A model generated the notes under the pieces. The model was given only the letters and a program-made list of their open reading frames with translations. It ran no database searches and was not told the origin of the DNA. Below are positions 1 to 7,726 of a stretch of 9,362 nucleotides of DNA, piece by piece. How positions within the stretch are numbered: position 1 is the first letter of the stretch; the number at the start of each line of letters is the position of its first letter. Source of the stretch: Bacillota bacterium (GTDB lineage: Bacteria > Bacillota > Clostridia > Lachnospirales > Lachnospiraceae). Location: assembly GCA_023399455.1 (NCBI GenBank), contig JAEWPN010000155.1, forward strand, positions 1 to 9,362, read 5' to 3'. The translations under genes were made by a program, and so were the position numbers.

Positions 1-139
1 TATGTTTGGCGCGAATAGACTGAGAATTAGAACTTCTTATATATTGGAATTCGGAGCAGGAGTCTTTTTGTTTTGAGCATATTGACTTGAGACGTTTGCA
101 AAAGGACCTTTTGACACCCTAATCCTATTACATGACGAA
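1..139. other. Non-coding left edge, no supportable gene
   Basis: This stretch lies beyond the stem-loop that follows the phosphorylase gene. I see no start codon with a ribosome binding site leading into a plausible protein on either strand. Two minus-strand frames happen to stay open across much of it, but neither has an initiation signal and neither translation is recognisable. The only structured element I can support is the short palindrome at 99-113. It may be the spacer to the next gene left of the window, or part of an interspersed repeat. Confidence 0.5.
99..113. repeat. 15-bp palindrome, 7-bp arms around one base
   Basis: The arms are caaaagg and ccttttg, separated by a single A at 106. 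The dyad is perfect over 14 of 15 positions and AT-rich at its ends. With a one-base centre it is a better candidate for a protein-binding dyad than for an RNA hairpin. It does not resemble the operators near 8759-8830. Its function is unknown. Confidence 0.45.
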
Positions 140-182
140 AGTGCACCTTGAAAACGACTTTTATGTCAGATCAAGGTGCACT
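140..182 (-). terminator. Stem-loop closing the phosphorylase gene, probable terminator
   Basis: A perfect 12-bp inverted repeat (140-151 agtgcaccttga, 171-182 tcaaggtgcact) surrounds a 19-base loop and begins 9 bases after the phosphorylase stop codon. On the minus-strand RNA the stem is followed by only a short U run (UUUCGUC), which is weak for an intrinsic terminator. On the plus strand the stem is followed by a T-rich stretch ending in six Ts (201-206), so it could also act on transcripts arriving from the left. Position and perfect pairing support a 3'-end role, either termination or protection from exonucleases. The long loop and poor U tract leave the mechanism open. Confidence 0.6.
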
Positions 183-191
183 AAGTTATCA

Positions 192-2672
192 TTATTTATC
201 TTTTTTAGATGGCAAAACCACCTTATCCAGATGCCATATATCCTTCACATATTCCTCAATAGTTCTGTCTGAGGAGAACTTGCCTGAGCAGGCCACGTTT
301 AAAATGGCGCTCCTGGCCCATCCCTTTTCATCCCGGTATGCTTCCTCTACTTTTTTCTGTGCCTCCGCATAGTCCTCGAAGTCCTTCAGAATAAAGTACG
401 TATCCGCCTTAGCTGTGCTCAAAGTATTTAACAGCGAATTGTAAAGCGGACGGAACAGATCCGGATCGTTCCTGGAATAAGTGCCGTTAATCAGCTGCAT
501 CAATACTTTTCTGACATCGGAATTGTTGTTGAATATTTCCATCGGGTCATAACCGCCGAAGTTCTCATAGTGAATAACTTCATCGGAGCTAAGGCCGAAG
601 ATAACCGCATTCTCTTCCCCTACCTCTTCCACTATTTCCACATTGGCGCCATCCATGGTTCCCAGAGTGATCGCACCGTTAAGCATGAATTTCATATTGC
701 CTGTTCCGGAAGCTTCCTTGCTGGCCGTTGATATCTGCTCGGAAACATCCGATGCGGCAAAAATAATTTCTGCGTTGGATACCTTATAGTCCTCGATGAA
801 TACAACTTTGATCTTACCGCGGATGGAAGTATCGTTGTTGATTACCTCACCTACCGCATTGATAAGCTTGATGGTCAGCTTCGCATTGACATATCCTGCC
901 GCTGCTTTCGCGCCGAAAATGAAGGTTCTCGGGTAGAAGGACATCTCCGGATGCTCCTTTAGCTGATTGTAAAGGTGCATAATATGAAGAATATTCAAAA
1001 GCTGCCTCTTATATTCGTGAAGCCGCTTTACCTGAACGTCAAAAATCGAACGCGGATCTATCTCAATGCCGTTATGCTCCAGAATATATTCCGCCAGGCG
1101 GATCTTATTCTTATACTTAATGTTCATGAACTCCTGTTTTGCCTTCTCATCGTCCGCATAGACCTTCAGCTTCGTCAGTCTCGTCAGATCGGTAACCCAT
1201 TCCGGACCTATATGGGAAGTAATCCAGTCCGCCAGAAGCGGGTTCCCATGGAGGAGAAAACGCCTCTGGGTAATGCCGTTCGTCTTATTGTTGAACTTCT
1301 CCGGCATCATCTCATAGAAATCTCTAAGCTCCTGCTTTTTCAATATTTCCGTATGCAGTCTCGCCACACCGTTTACCGAATAGCCGGAAGCGATGGCAAG
1401 ATGTGCCATTTTAACCTGACCATCATAAATAATCGCCATTTTGCGGATTTTTTCCTGATTTCCCGGATATATCTGCTCTATTTCTTTCACGAAGCGCCGG
1501 TTAATTTCCTCTACGATCTGATAGACCCTGGGCAGCAGTCTGGAGAACAGTTCGATGGGCCATTTTTCCAGTGCCTCCGCCATAATGGTATGATTCGTAT
1601 AGGCGCAGGTCTTCGTAGTGACCGTCCACGCATCATCCCATGTAAGATAATACTCATCCATAAGGATACGCATCAGCTCGGCAATCGCTACGGTAGGATG
1701 GGTATCGTTCAACTGGAAAGTGACCTTTTCATGAAATCTGCGGATATCCCCATGCTTACGCATATACTTTGCCACCGCCTCCTGCACCGATGCGGATATA
1801 AAGAAATACTGCTGTTTTAAGCGAAGCTCCTTGCCCGCATAATGATTGTCGTTAGGGTACAGCACCTCTACGATATTTCTCGCCAGATTCTCTTGCTCCA
1901 CCGCTTTCTGATAGTCGCCTTTATCGAAAGATTCAAGCCTGAAGCATTCCACCGGCTGAGCATCCCATATACGCAGCGTATTCACAATGCCGTTTCCATA
2001 GCCTACGATAGGCAGATCGTAAGGGACCGCGTTCACCGACTGATAGCCCTCCTGCTTGAAATTACTTCTGCCGTTCTCGTCCACATATACATTGACATAG
2101 CCGCCGAACTTTACCTCCTTGGCGTATTCCGGCCTTCTCAGTTCGAAGGGATTGCCGTTCTCCAGCCAGTTATCGGGCACCTCTATCTGATAACCGTCGC
2201 GAATCTGCTGCTTGAACATTCCGTAACGGTAGCGGATACCGCAGCCGTATGACGGATATCCCAGAGTGGCGAGAGAATCTAGAAAACAAGCGGCAAGCCT
2301 TCCCAGGCCGCCGTTGCCAAGCGCTGCATCCGGCTCCTGATCTTCTATCGCGTTGATGTCCACGCCAAGCTCTTCCAGAGCTTCCTTTACCGGCTCATAG
2401 GCCTGCAGATTAATAATATTGTTGCCAAGCGCCCTTCCCATCAGGAATTCCATGGAAAGGTAATAAACCAGTTTAGGGTCCTGCTTCTCATATTCTTCCT
2501 GCGTCGTCATCCACTTATCGACGATTGCATCCTTGACAGCATAGGATACCGCCTGAAATATCTGCTGGGGCGATGCCTCCTCCATACTTTTTCTATATAA
2601 CGTTTTTACATTATAAACTACACTTCTTTTAAATAAATCCTTATCAAAAGACAGGGTCGATTTCTTCGCCAT
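192..2672 (-). CDS. glgP: Glycogen/maltodextrin phosphorylase (GT35, PLP-dependent)
   Basis: This is an alpha-1,4-glucan phosphorylase, which uses phosphate to release glucose-1-phosphate from the non-reducing ends of glycogen or maltodextrins in the cytoplasm. The product is 826 residues, the normal bacterial length. The PLP-lysine block EASGTGNMKFMLNG is intact with the lysine at residue 661, followed by GTMDGANVEI (671-680). Other family blocks are YLSMEFLMGR (71-80), ALGNGGLGRLAACFLDS (117-133), QLNDTHPT (320-327) and KTNGITQRR (463-471). The start at 2672 is supported by AGGAGG seven bases upstream. The gene lies 93 bases downstream of the MalG-like permease gene with a promoter-like sequence between them, so it may be read both from the operon and independently. 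Sequence alone does not separate a glycogen-preferring enzyme (GlgP) from a maltodextrin-preferring one (MalP); the neighbours favour maltodextrin use. No damage is visible. Confidence 0.96.
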   Translation of the reverse strand: MAKKSTLSFDKDLFKRSVVYNVKTLYRKSMEEASPQQIFQAVSYAVKDAIVDKWMTTQEEYEKQDPKLVYYLSMEFLMGRALGNNIINLQAYEPVKEALEELGVDINAIEDQEPDAALGNGGLGRLAACFLDSLATLGYPSYGCGIRYRYGMFKQQIRDGYQIEVPDNWLENGNPFELRRPEYAKEVKFGGYVNVYVDENGRSNFKQEGYQSVNAVPYDLPIVGYGNGIVNTLRIWDAQPVECFRLESFDKGDYQKAVEQENLARNIVEVLYPNDNHYAGKELRLKQQYFFISASVQEAVAKYMRKHGDIRRFHEKVTFQLNDTHPTVAIAELMRILMDEYYLTWDDAWTVTTKTCAYTNHTIMAEALEKWPIELFSRLLPRVYQIVEEINRRFVKEIEQIYPGNQEKIRKMAIIYDGQVKMAHLAIASGYSVNGVARLHTEILKKQELRDFYEMMPEKFNNKTNGITQRRFLLHGNPLLADWITSHIGPEWVTDLTRLTKLKVYADDEKAKQEFMNIKYKNKIRLAEYILEHNGIEIDPRSIFDVQVKRLHEYKRQLLNILHIMHLYNQLKEHPEMSFYPRTFIFGAKAAAGYVNAKLTIKLINAVGEVINNDTSIRGKIKVVFIEDYKVSNAEIIFAASDVSEQISTASKEASGTGNMKFMLNGAITLGTMDGANVEIVEEVGEENAVIFGLSSDEVIHYENFGGYDPMEIFNNNSDVRKVLMQLINGTYSRNDPDLFRPLYNSLLNTLSTAKADTYFILKDFEDYAEAQKKVEEAYRDEKGWARSAILNVACSGKFSSDRTIEEYVKDIWHLDKVVLPSKKDK

Positions 2673-2707
2673 CTATGTCCTCCTATTTTACCTGCTGTAT
2701 ATGCATG

Positions 2708-2735
2708 ATTATACATTATATGGCAAAAAAATCAA
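2708..2735 (-). promoter_or_regulatory. Probable sigma-A-type promoter of glgP
   Basis: On the minus strand, TTGATT (2730-2735) and a perfect TATAAT (2708-2713) are separated by 16 bases. A second TATAAT lies just upstream (2715-2720), but its distance from the -35 element is too short. Transcription would start near 2701, giving a leader of about 30 bases before the glgP ATG at 2672. The stretch contains seven consecutive Ts, but no convincing stem precedes them, so a terminator for the transport genes is not supported here. The likely outcome is read-through from the operon plus local initiation. Confidence 0.6.
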
Positions 2736-2765
2736 CCGTCCGTTAGTACCCACTCCCGTTGGCGA

Positions 2766-3605
2766 TCACCCTTTTACGCTGCCTGTCGTCAACCCGGCAA
2801 CAAAGAATTTCTGACAGAAAATAAACACGAGAAGAATAGGAATAAGGCTGAATACTGATAATGCAAATACATATCCCCATTGTGTGAACTGATGCTGTCC
2901 GAAAAAACCGGATATCGCAATCGGCAGCGTTCTCTTTAAATTATCATTTATTACAGTATTGGCCCACGGATATTCTTCCCATGCCGTAAGAAAATTAAAA
3001 ATAGAAACCGATGCAATTCCCGGCTTTGCTAAGGGCAGTATTATTTTGAAAAAGACGGTAAATACACTGCCGCCGTCCATATATATCGCTTCATCCAGTT
3101 CAGAAGGAATCGTTTCAACAAATCCCTTGATCATAAACGTTGAATACGGGATTACCCATGCGACATAAAATGGGATCAGCCCCCATAGGTTATTAATTGC
3201 TTTCAGCTTAACAGCCAGTTCATACTGAGGCACAATGAGTGTGGTTCCCGGTATTATCATTGTAAGAAGAATAAATGCAAATAGAATCTTCTTCCCTGTA
3301 AAATGAAACCGTGCCATGCAAAATCCCAGCGCCGACGCAATAAAAGCCGCAAGCAGTACCGTTATTCCCGATACCAGAATACTATTCAGAAAGTTGATAT
3401 AATATTTCCCCTGTCTTATGATATATATATAATTCTCTATTGTAAGCTCATCAAGATGAGGAAAGAATCTGGGCGGAAATTCATACAGAGCTCCGTTAGA
3501 CTTAAGAGATGTGCTTACCATATAAATCATAGGCATAATAACCAAGCTTAGCATGCTCAGCAAAATGAAATTTATACCTGTCTGTCTCAATGTTTTCTTT
3601 GTCAT
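2766..3605 (-). CDS. ABC sugar transporter permease, MalG type
   Basis: This is an inner-membrane permease subunit of a carbohydrate uptake ABC importer (binding-protein-dependent transport family 1). It should pair with the MalF-type subunit encoded just upstream. The 279-residue protein has about six hydrophobic segments, the first near residues 11-31. The cytoplasmic EAA loop that docks the ATPase is clear at about 169-191 (ELDEAIYMDGG, then KIILPLAKPG). The C-terminus QKFFVAGLTTGSVKG is typical of MalG-like subunits. AGAGGT lies eight bases before the start. The stop codon of the upstream permease gene is 11 bases away, so the two are almost certainly co-translated. Maltodextrin is inferred as substrate from the adjoining GH13 and phosphorylase genes; other oligosaccharides are possible. 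Confidence 0.93.
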   Translation of the reverse strand: MTKKTLRQTGINFILLSMLSLVIMPMIYMVSTSLKSNGALYEFPPRFFPHLDELTIENYIYIIRQGKYYINFLNSILVSGITVLLAAFIASALGFCMARFHFTGKKILFAFILLTMIIPGTTLIVPQYELAVKLKAINNLWGLIPFYVAWVIPYSTFMIKGFVETIPSELDEAIYMDGGSVFTVFFKIILPLAKPGIASVSIFNFLTAWEEYPWANTVINDNLKRTLPIAISGFFGQHQFTQWGYVFALSVFSLIPILLVFIFCQKFFVAGLTTGSVKG

Positions 3606-3616
3606 ATACTACCTCT

Positions 3617-4498
3617 TTATTCCTTATTTCTCATCATCCGGAACTGTATAAGTGCCAGACACGCCAGTGCAGATGCTATGATAAAGGACAGCGCAGCCGC
3701 ATATCCGAATTCCCCTGTGCTAAAAGCTTTATAATACATCCATGTTAAAACAGTATCCGTTTGATGTCCGGGATTTCCTCCTGTAATCATCTTAATGGAT
3801 GTAAATACATTAAATCCTCCTATGGTAAGCATAACCAGCGCAAACAATACCGTCCCTTTGATCGAAGGCAACGTGATACTGAAGAATTTCCGTATCGTTC
3901 CTGCTCCGTCAATAGAAGCCCCTTCGTACAATTCCGCCGGAACAGTCTGCAAAGCTGCAAGAAAAACTACCATATTCCATCCGATACCTTTCCATGTACC
4001 GAGCAGCATGGCCACTGCCATTCCTCCGGTACGCGAATCCAGCCATCTGATATTTCCGCGGGTAATGTGCAGAACATTCGACAGAAAATAATTCAAGAGA
4101 CCTTCTGTATTGAAAATATATCTGAAGACCAATGATGCGATTACCCATGATGTGATTACCGGAAGATAATACAATACGCGGTATCCTACCTTGAAACGTG
4201 CCACACCGTTAATCAGCAGTGCCACAAACAAACCCATTATCATCTGAGCCGGAACCGTAATCAATGTGTAATAAATAGAATTCATAAATGCTGTCTGAAA
4301 ATATTTATCCTTCAGGACAGTTTTGTAATTCTCCAGTCCAATAAATGCCTGTTCAAACATGGACCCAAAATCCCATTCAAAAAAGCTCATTACAAAGAGC
4401 TTAACAATAGGATACAATGTAAATATACTGAAAATCAAAACACCCGGGGCAAGCAGCGCCGCAATCTGCAGCTTATTCCCCATAACTTTTTTATTCAT
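3617..4498 (-). CDS. ABC sugar transporter permease, MalF type
   Basis: This is the first membrane-spanning subunit of the sugar importer. The 293-residue protein begins with a short basic segment and a transmembrane helix around 10-38 (LLAPGVLIFSIFTLYP), and has several further hydrophobic stretches. The EAA loop lies at about 189-211 (ELYEGASIDGAG, then FFSITLPSIKG). It lacks the long N-terminal extension and large periplasmic loop of enteric MalF, as is normal for Gram-positive MsmF/AmyD-like proteins. The start at 4498 follows AGGGTG, a weaker ribosome binding site than most in this operon. A 104-base gap holding a strong stem-loop separates it from the binding-protein gene, which would favour lower output of the permease than of the binding protein. 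Confidence 0.93.
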   Translation of the reverse strand: MNKKVMGNKLQIAALLAPGVLIFSIFTLYPIVKLFVMSFFEWDFGSMFEQAFIGLENYKTVLKDKYFQTAFMNSIYYTLITVPAQMIMGLFVALLINGVARFKVGYRVLYYLPVITSWVIASLVFRYIFNTEGLLNYFLSNVLHITRGNIRWLDSRTGGMAVAMLLGTWKGIGWNMVVFLAALQTVPAELYEGASIDGAGTIRKFFSITLPSIKGTVLFALVMLTIGGFNVFTSIKMITGGNPGHQTDTVLTWMYYKAFSTGEFGYAAALSFIIASALACLALIQFRMMRNKE

Positions 4499-4547
4499 AT
4501 GGACACCCTATACTATCACATTGACTTGTTTTCATTCCTATTATATA

Positions 4548-4592
4548 ATTATCTTTAACGCGGCAGCGTGAACCTACCGCATTAAAGATAAT
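4548..4592 (-). other. 19-bp intercistronic stem-loop between binding-protein and permease genes
   Basis: In the minus-strand RNA, bases from 4592-4574 pair with those from 4566-4548 in an uninterrupted 19-bp stem with a 7-base loop (4567-4573). Two pairs are G-U wobbles (4581 with 4559, 4576 with 4564). These would be C-A mismatches in a plus-strand RNA, so the structure belongs to the operon transcript. It starts 11 bases after the binding-protein stop codon and is followed by AU-rich sequence rather than a U run, so it is not a standard terminator. In malE-malF-type operons, structures at this position are known to stabilise upstream mRNA or attenuate downstream reading; that role is inferred here. 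Confidence 0.75.
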
Positions 4593-4602
4593 ATAACAAG
4601 GA

Positions 4603-5928
4603 CTAATTAATTAATAGTTCATCGATTAAGACCGCAAGTTCATTCATTGCCTCTTCGGCTGTTTTTTCTCCGTTCATAACTGCTGAAACTGCTATGGAAA
4701 GCTGGTTATCAATTTCAGACCACATAGCGACCGTAGGACGTGTTCTCGCATTTTCAAGAGAATCAATAAACGGAGCAAAGTCGGCATATTTTACCGTATC
4801 ACTTTCCAGTGCCTGCTTATTGACAGGAATCTGTCCGCATTTTGCCATTTCTTCCTGTGCGAACTCGCTTGTCATAAACTTCATAAATTTCCAGGAGGCT
4901 TCCTTGTCGGCTGATTTAAACATCGCGATATTTTCGCCTCCCAGAACAGAATGAGAGCCGCCGTCTCCGGAAGGCATCGGTGCTGTTGCATATTCCATAT
5001 CGGGATATCCGCCGGCCAATTCTGCCGTTTTCCAGGGGCCATCAAGGATCATAAGATATCTGCCTGTACCAAAACCGTCGGTCATCGGGATATCTCCGTT
5101 GTTCCATCCGGTAATAGATCCCGAATCATATAAATCCGCAAGCATTTGTACGGCCTTTATTGTATTCTCGCTGTTAATATAACCGCTTGCTTTTGTCTGC
5201 TCCGGATTAGTGATCTCTCCGCCGAAGCTCCAGATAAACGGACATACATTCCACCCCGACAAGCCGGGTTCGCTGTACCCCCAGACCTGCTGTCCATTTT
5301 CGTTGGTTCCTGACAGTTGTTTCACTGTTTGTGCAAACTCTTCCATTGTTGAGGGAGCTGACAGCCCTGCAGCCTGCAGCGCTTTTACATTATAGAATAA
5401 GATTTTAGTGTTTGTATTAAGTGCCAGTCCGTAATAATGTGTCCCTACCCGGGCAGTGCTCATAGCGCTTTCCAATAATATTTCACTTGCAGCGGTAAAA
5501 TCACTCATTTCCTCATCCAATGCTATCAGAATATCAGTTTTTTGGAATTCTGGTATCCATGCACTATCCAGCCTTGCTACGTCAGGCAGTGTATCGGATG
5601 TTGCACTGATGAGAAGCTTATCATGCAGGTCCGCCCATTCATGGGATACGGCATTTACTTTTATGTTTGGATTCTCTTCCTCAAACTTAGGAATTAATAT
5701 ATTGTTCAAGGTTTCATTTTCAGCAGATTCGGCACTATAATGGTGCCAAAAGTCCAAAACAATTTCTTCTGTACTTTCTTTTTCTTCATCCTGCTGAACC
5801 ACTGCTGCTGTTTCCCCGTCGTTAACGGCGGATTCAGATTTTGCTGGCGATTTACCACAACCCATGACAGCTCCCAAGCACACAACGGTTGTTAGTACAA
5901 TTGCCAGTATTTTTTTGTTTTTCTTCAT
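4603..5928 (-). CDS. Sugar ABC transporter solute-binding lipoprotein, MalE/family 1
   Basis: This is an extracellular, membrane-anchored solute-binding protein that captures sugar and delivers it to the MalF/MalG-type permeases. The 441-residue precursor has a basic N-terminus, a hydrophobic segment and a lipobox AVMGC with the lipid-modified cysteine at residue 24. A flexible acidic and Ser/Ala-rich linker runs to about residue 55. The mature domain opens with LDFWHHYS (58-65), then PKFEEENPNIKV (80-91) and LPDVARLDSAW (114-124), all typical of family 1 binding proteins. The later GGENIAMFK and SWKFMKFMTS segments fit the same fold. The start is set by GGAGG eight bases upstream, overlapping the last codons of the GH13 gene whose stop is only 3 bases away, so translation is probably coupled. 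Maltodextrin specificity is inferred from neighbours. Confidence 0.95.
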   Translation of the reverse strand: MKKNKKILAIVLTTVVCLGAVMGCGKSPAKSESAVNDGETAAVVQQDEEKESTEEIVLDFWHHYSAESAENETLNNILIPKFEEENPNIKVNAVSHEWADLHDKLLISATSDTLPDVARLDSAWIPEFQKTDILIALDEEMSDFTAASEILLESAMSTARVGTHYYGLALNTNTKILFYNVKALQAAGLSAPSTMEEFAQTVKQLSGTNENGQQVWGYSEPGLSGWNVCPFIWSFGGEITNPEQTKASGYINSENTIKAVQMLADLYDSGSITGWNNGDIPMTDGFGTGRYLMILDGPWKTAELAGGYPDMEYATAPMPSGDGGSHSVLGGENIAMFKSADKEASWKFMKFMTSEFAQEEMAKCGQIPVNKQALESDTVKYADFAPFIDSLENARTRPTVAMWSEIDNQLSIAVSAVMNGEKTAEEAMNELAVLIDELLIN

Positions 5929-5931
5929 TCC

Positions 5932-7725
5932 CTATACCTCCATAATTTGTTTTATGACTTTCATGGAATACGGCAAAAGCTCTACGGTTACTTTTCCCTT
6001 GTATTCCAAAATGTCCCCATTATAAGCGTCTTTTGTATATTCTTTCTCTACCGCATACTCCTCGTTACCGATAAGGTCCACTGCCTTTGAATCCGATAGC
6101 AACGGCACCTGTACGCAAGTTTTAGAATGATTTTTGCTAAACACCGCATATATGACCTCATTTTCATATTTCCTGATGCAACCGAACAATTGCTGACCGG
6201 CATCACATATGTTTGTGTGGAAGCTTCCGTACTTCAATGCTTTTTCTTCCTGCCTCAATCTGCTCAGCATACAATACCACCGGAACAGTTCTTTATCCTG
6301 TTTTTCTTCTTCCCATATCATGCCCCTTCTGCAGTCCGGATCATTATCCCCTTCCATACCGATCTCATCACCATAATAAATGGCTGGCGAACCAGGAAAA
6401 ATAAATTGAAAGGCTGCGGCAAGTTTCAGTTTTTTCTTATCTCCTCCGCTTTCCGAAAGAAATCTTGCCGTATCATGACTGTCCAAAAGATTATAAAGAG
6501 CCAACCGGAATTCCATATGGTATGCCGCATACATCTGATTTAATCTATGATCGAATTCGTCCACATCAATTTTATCCTTCGCAAAATAATCACATACGGT
6601 ATCCCGGAAGAAATAGTTCATTATACTGTCTAACTGATTTCCTTCCAGCATTTTATCCGACAGACTCCACGTCTCTCCCAGAAGCAATACATCCTGCTTT
6701 TTATTTTTTATTCTCTTATGTGCCTCCTCCCATACGCCTCCGTCCACCTCATCTGCCACATCCAGCCTCCAGCCATCGATGCCGAATTCATCTATCCAAT
6801 ATTCCATAACATTTATAATAAATTTCTTTACTTCTGCATTGGAAGTGTTCAGCTTAGGCATCCATTTATATGCACCGACACATTCATAGGCATTATGCGA
6901 GACCACAACCGGATACTCAGTAACATAAAACCACTCCTTATATGCAGATTTCTCTTGCTTCTCCAGTAAATCTTCGAAGGGACCGAAGTGTATTCCCGTA
7001 TGATTAAATACACCGTCCAGAATAATCCTCATTCCTCTCCTATGGCAGCCCTCTATCAGATCCTTCAAATCCTGCCTGCTTCCGAACATCGGATCTACGT
7101 CATAATAGTCTTGTGTTGCATATTTATGATTAAAATCGGCCTTAAAAATCGGTGTCAGGTAAAGGCAGTCTACGCTTAAACTCTTCAGGTAATCCAGTTT
7201 CTGTATAATCCCGCGCAAATCTCCCCCCATATAGCATTCTCTATCCGGTATACTTCCCCATGGCACACATTCCTTCGGGTCATTTGAGGTATCTCCATTT
7301 TTAAACCGTTCGGGAAAAATCTGATAATACACGATCCCTTTCGCCCAATCCGGCACCGAAATAACATCTCCTCTATTTGCATACAAAAATTCAAAATATC
7401 CATCCTCGGGTCTTTCCCGCGTAATTCCATATGCGGAATAGTAATAGCTTCTATCTTCCGCATCCACAAGCTCAAAATAATATTTTTGATACCTGGCGAC
7501 CTTGCTGAAATATGCGGCGGTTTCAAAATAATCAAATAAATGGTCTCTGGCAAAACACTTCATGGAAAGTATCTGGGGGCTGTCCGTATCGGTACGCGGG
7601 AAACAGATTAGTTTACAGTCTTTGATGTCCTCCCTCCCTGTCCTGAGCTTGAAATTCAGACAATTTCTTAAGGAAGGATAAACATATTTATATGAGTTCC
7701 TATGTAATACTGCTTCTTTTAACAT
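5932..7725 (-). CDS. Cytoplasmic GH13 neopullulanase/cyclomaltodextrinase-type alpha-amylase
   Basis: This GH13 glycosidase probably hydrolyses alpha-1,4 and some alpha-1,6 bonds in imported maltodextrins, pullulan fragments or cyclodextrins. The 597 residues have no signal peptide, so it acts inside the cell. Residues 1 to about 125 form an N-terminal beta-rich region like the CBM34 domain of neopullulanases. The catalytic barrel follows from GIVYYQIFPERF (130-141). Conserved regions are DGVFNH (237-242), GWRLDVADE with nucleophile Asp322, LLLGETW with acid/base Glu351, and LLDSHD with Asp418. MPKLN (289-293) is the fifth-region signature of the neopullulanase/cyclomaltodextrinase subgroup. 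A C-terminal beta domain covers about 500-597. AGAGGT precedes the start, one base beyond the regulator's stop codon. Exact substrate preference cannot be read from sequence. Confidence 0.94.
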   Translation of the reverse strand: MLKEAVLHRNSYKYVYPSLRNCLNFKLRTGREDIKDCKLICFPRTDTDSPQILSMKCFARDHLFDYFETAAYFSKVARYQKYYFELVDAEDRSYYYSAYGITRERPEDGYFEFLYANRGDVISVPDWAKGIVYYQIFPERFKNGDTSNDPKECVPWGSIPDRECYMGGDLRGIIQKLDYLKSLSVDCLYLTPIFKADFNHKYATQDYYDVDPMFGSRQDLKDLIEGCHRRGMRIILDGVFNHTGIHFGPFEDLLEKQEKSAYKEWFYVTEYPVVVSHNAYECVGAYKWMPKLNTSNAEVKKFIINVMEYWIDEFGIDGWRLDVADEVDGGVWEEAHKRIKNKKQDVLLLGETWSLSDKMLEGNQLDSIMNYFFRDTVCDYFAKDKIDVDEFDHRLNQMYAAYHMEFRLALYNLLDSHDTARFLSESGGDKKKLKLAAAFQFIFPGSPAIYYGDEIGMEGDNDPDCRRGMIWEEEKQDKELFRWYCMLSRLRQEEKALKYGSFHTNICDAGQQLFGCIRKYENEVIYAVFSKNHSKTCVQVPLLSDSKAVDLIGNEEYAVEKEYTKDAYNGDILEYKGKVTVELLPYSMKVIKQIMEV

Positions 7726-7726
7726 T

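Noticed and set aside
91..103. cgtttgca half-site resembling O1 near the left edge
   Set aside because: Only one half-site is present and the other half does not match, so it is no operator or cre site by the consensus.
1..118. Minus-strand open frame running to the window edge
   Set aside because: It begins right after a stop codon, has no start codon or ribosome binding site, and a second overlapping frame is also largely open, so coding cannot be claimed.
975..1820. 281-codon open frame on the plus strand opposite glgP
   Set aside because: It lies wholly within the intact phosphorylase gene in antisense, its translation resembles no protein I know, and no ribosome binding site is evident. 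It is a shadow of glgP codon use.
1842..2252. 136-codon plus-strand open frame opposite glgP
   Set aside because: Also antisense to conserved phosphorylase codons, with no recognisable protein.
2733..2746. Possible third operator at the glgP promoter (shares caaccgt with O1)
   Set aside because: Only three of seven dyad positions pair, so it lacks the symmetry of O1 and O2.
4540..4545. TATAAT upstream of the MalF-type gene as a separate promoter
   Set aside because: No acceptable -35 element lies at 16-18 bases; the upstream position falls within the stem-loop.
7185..7553. 122-codon minus-strand open frame overlapping the GH13 gene in another frame
   Set aside because: The GH13 frame is continuous with conserved motifs across this stretch, so the alternative frame is a shadow.
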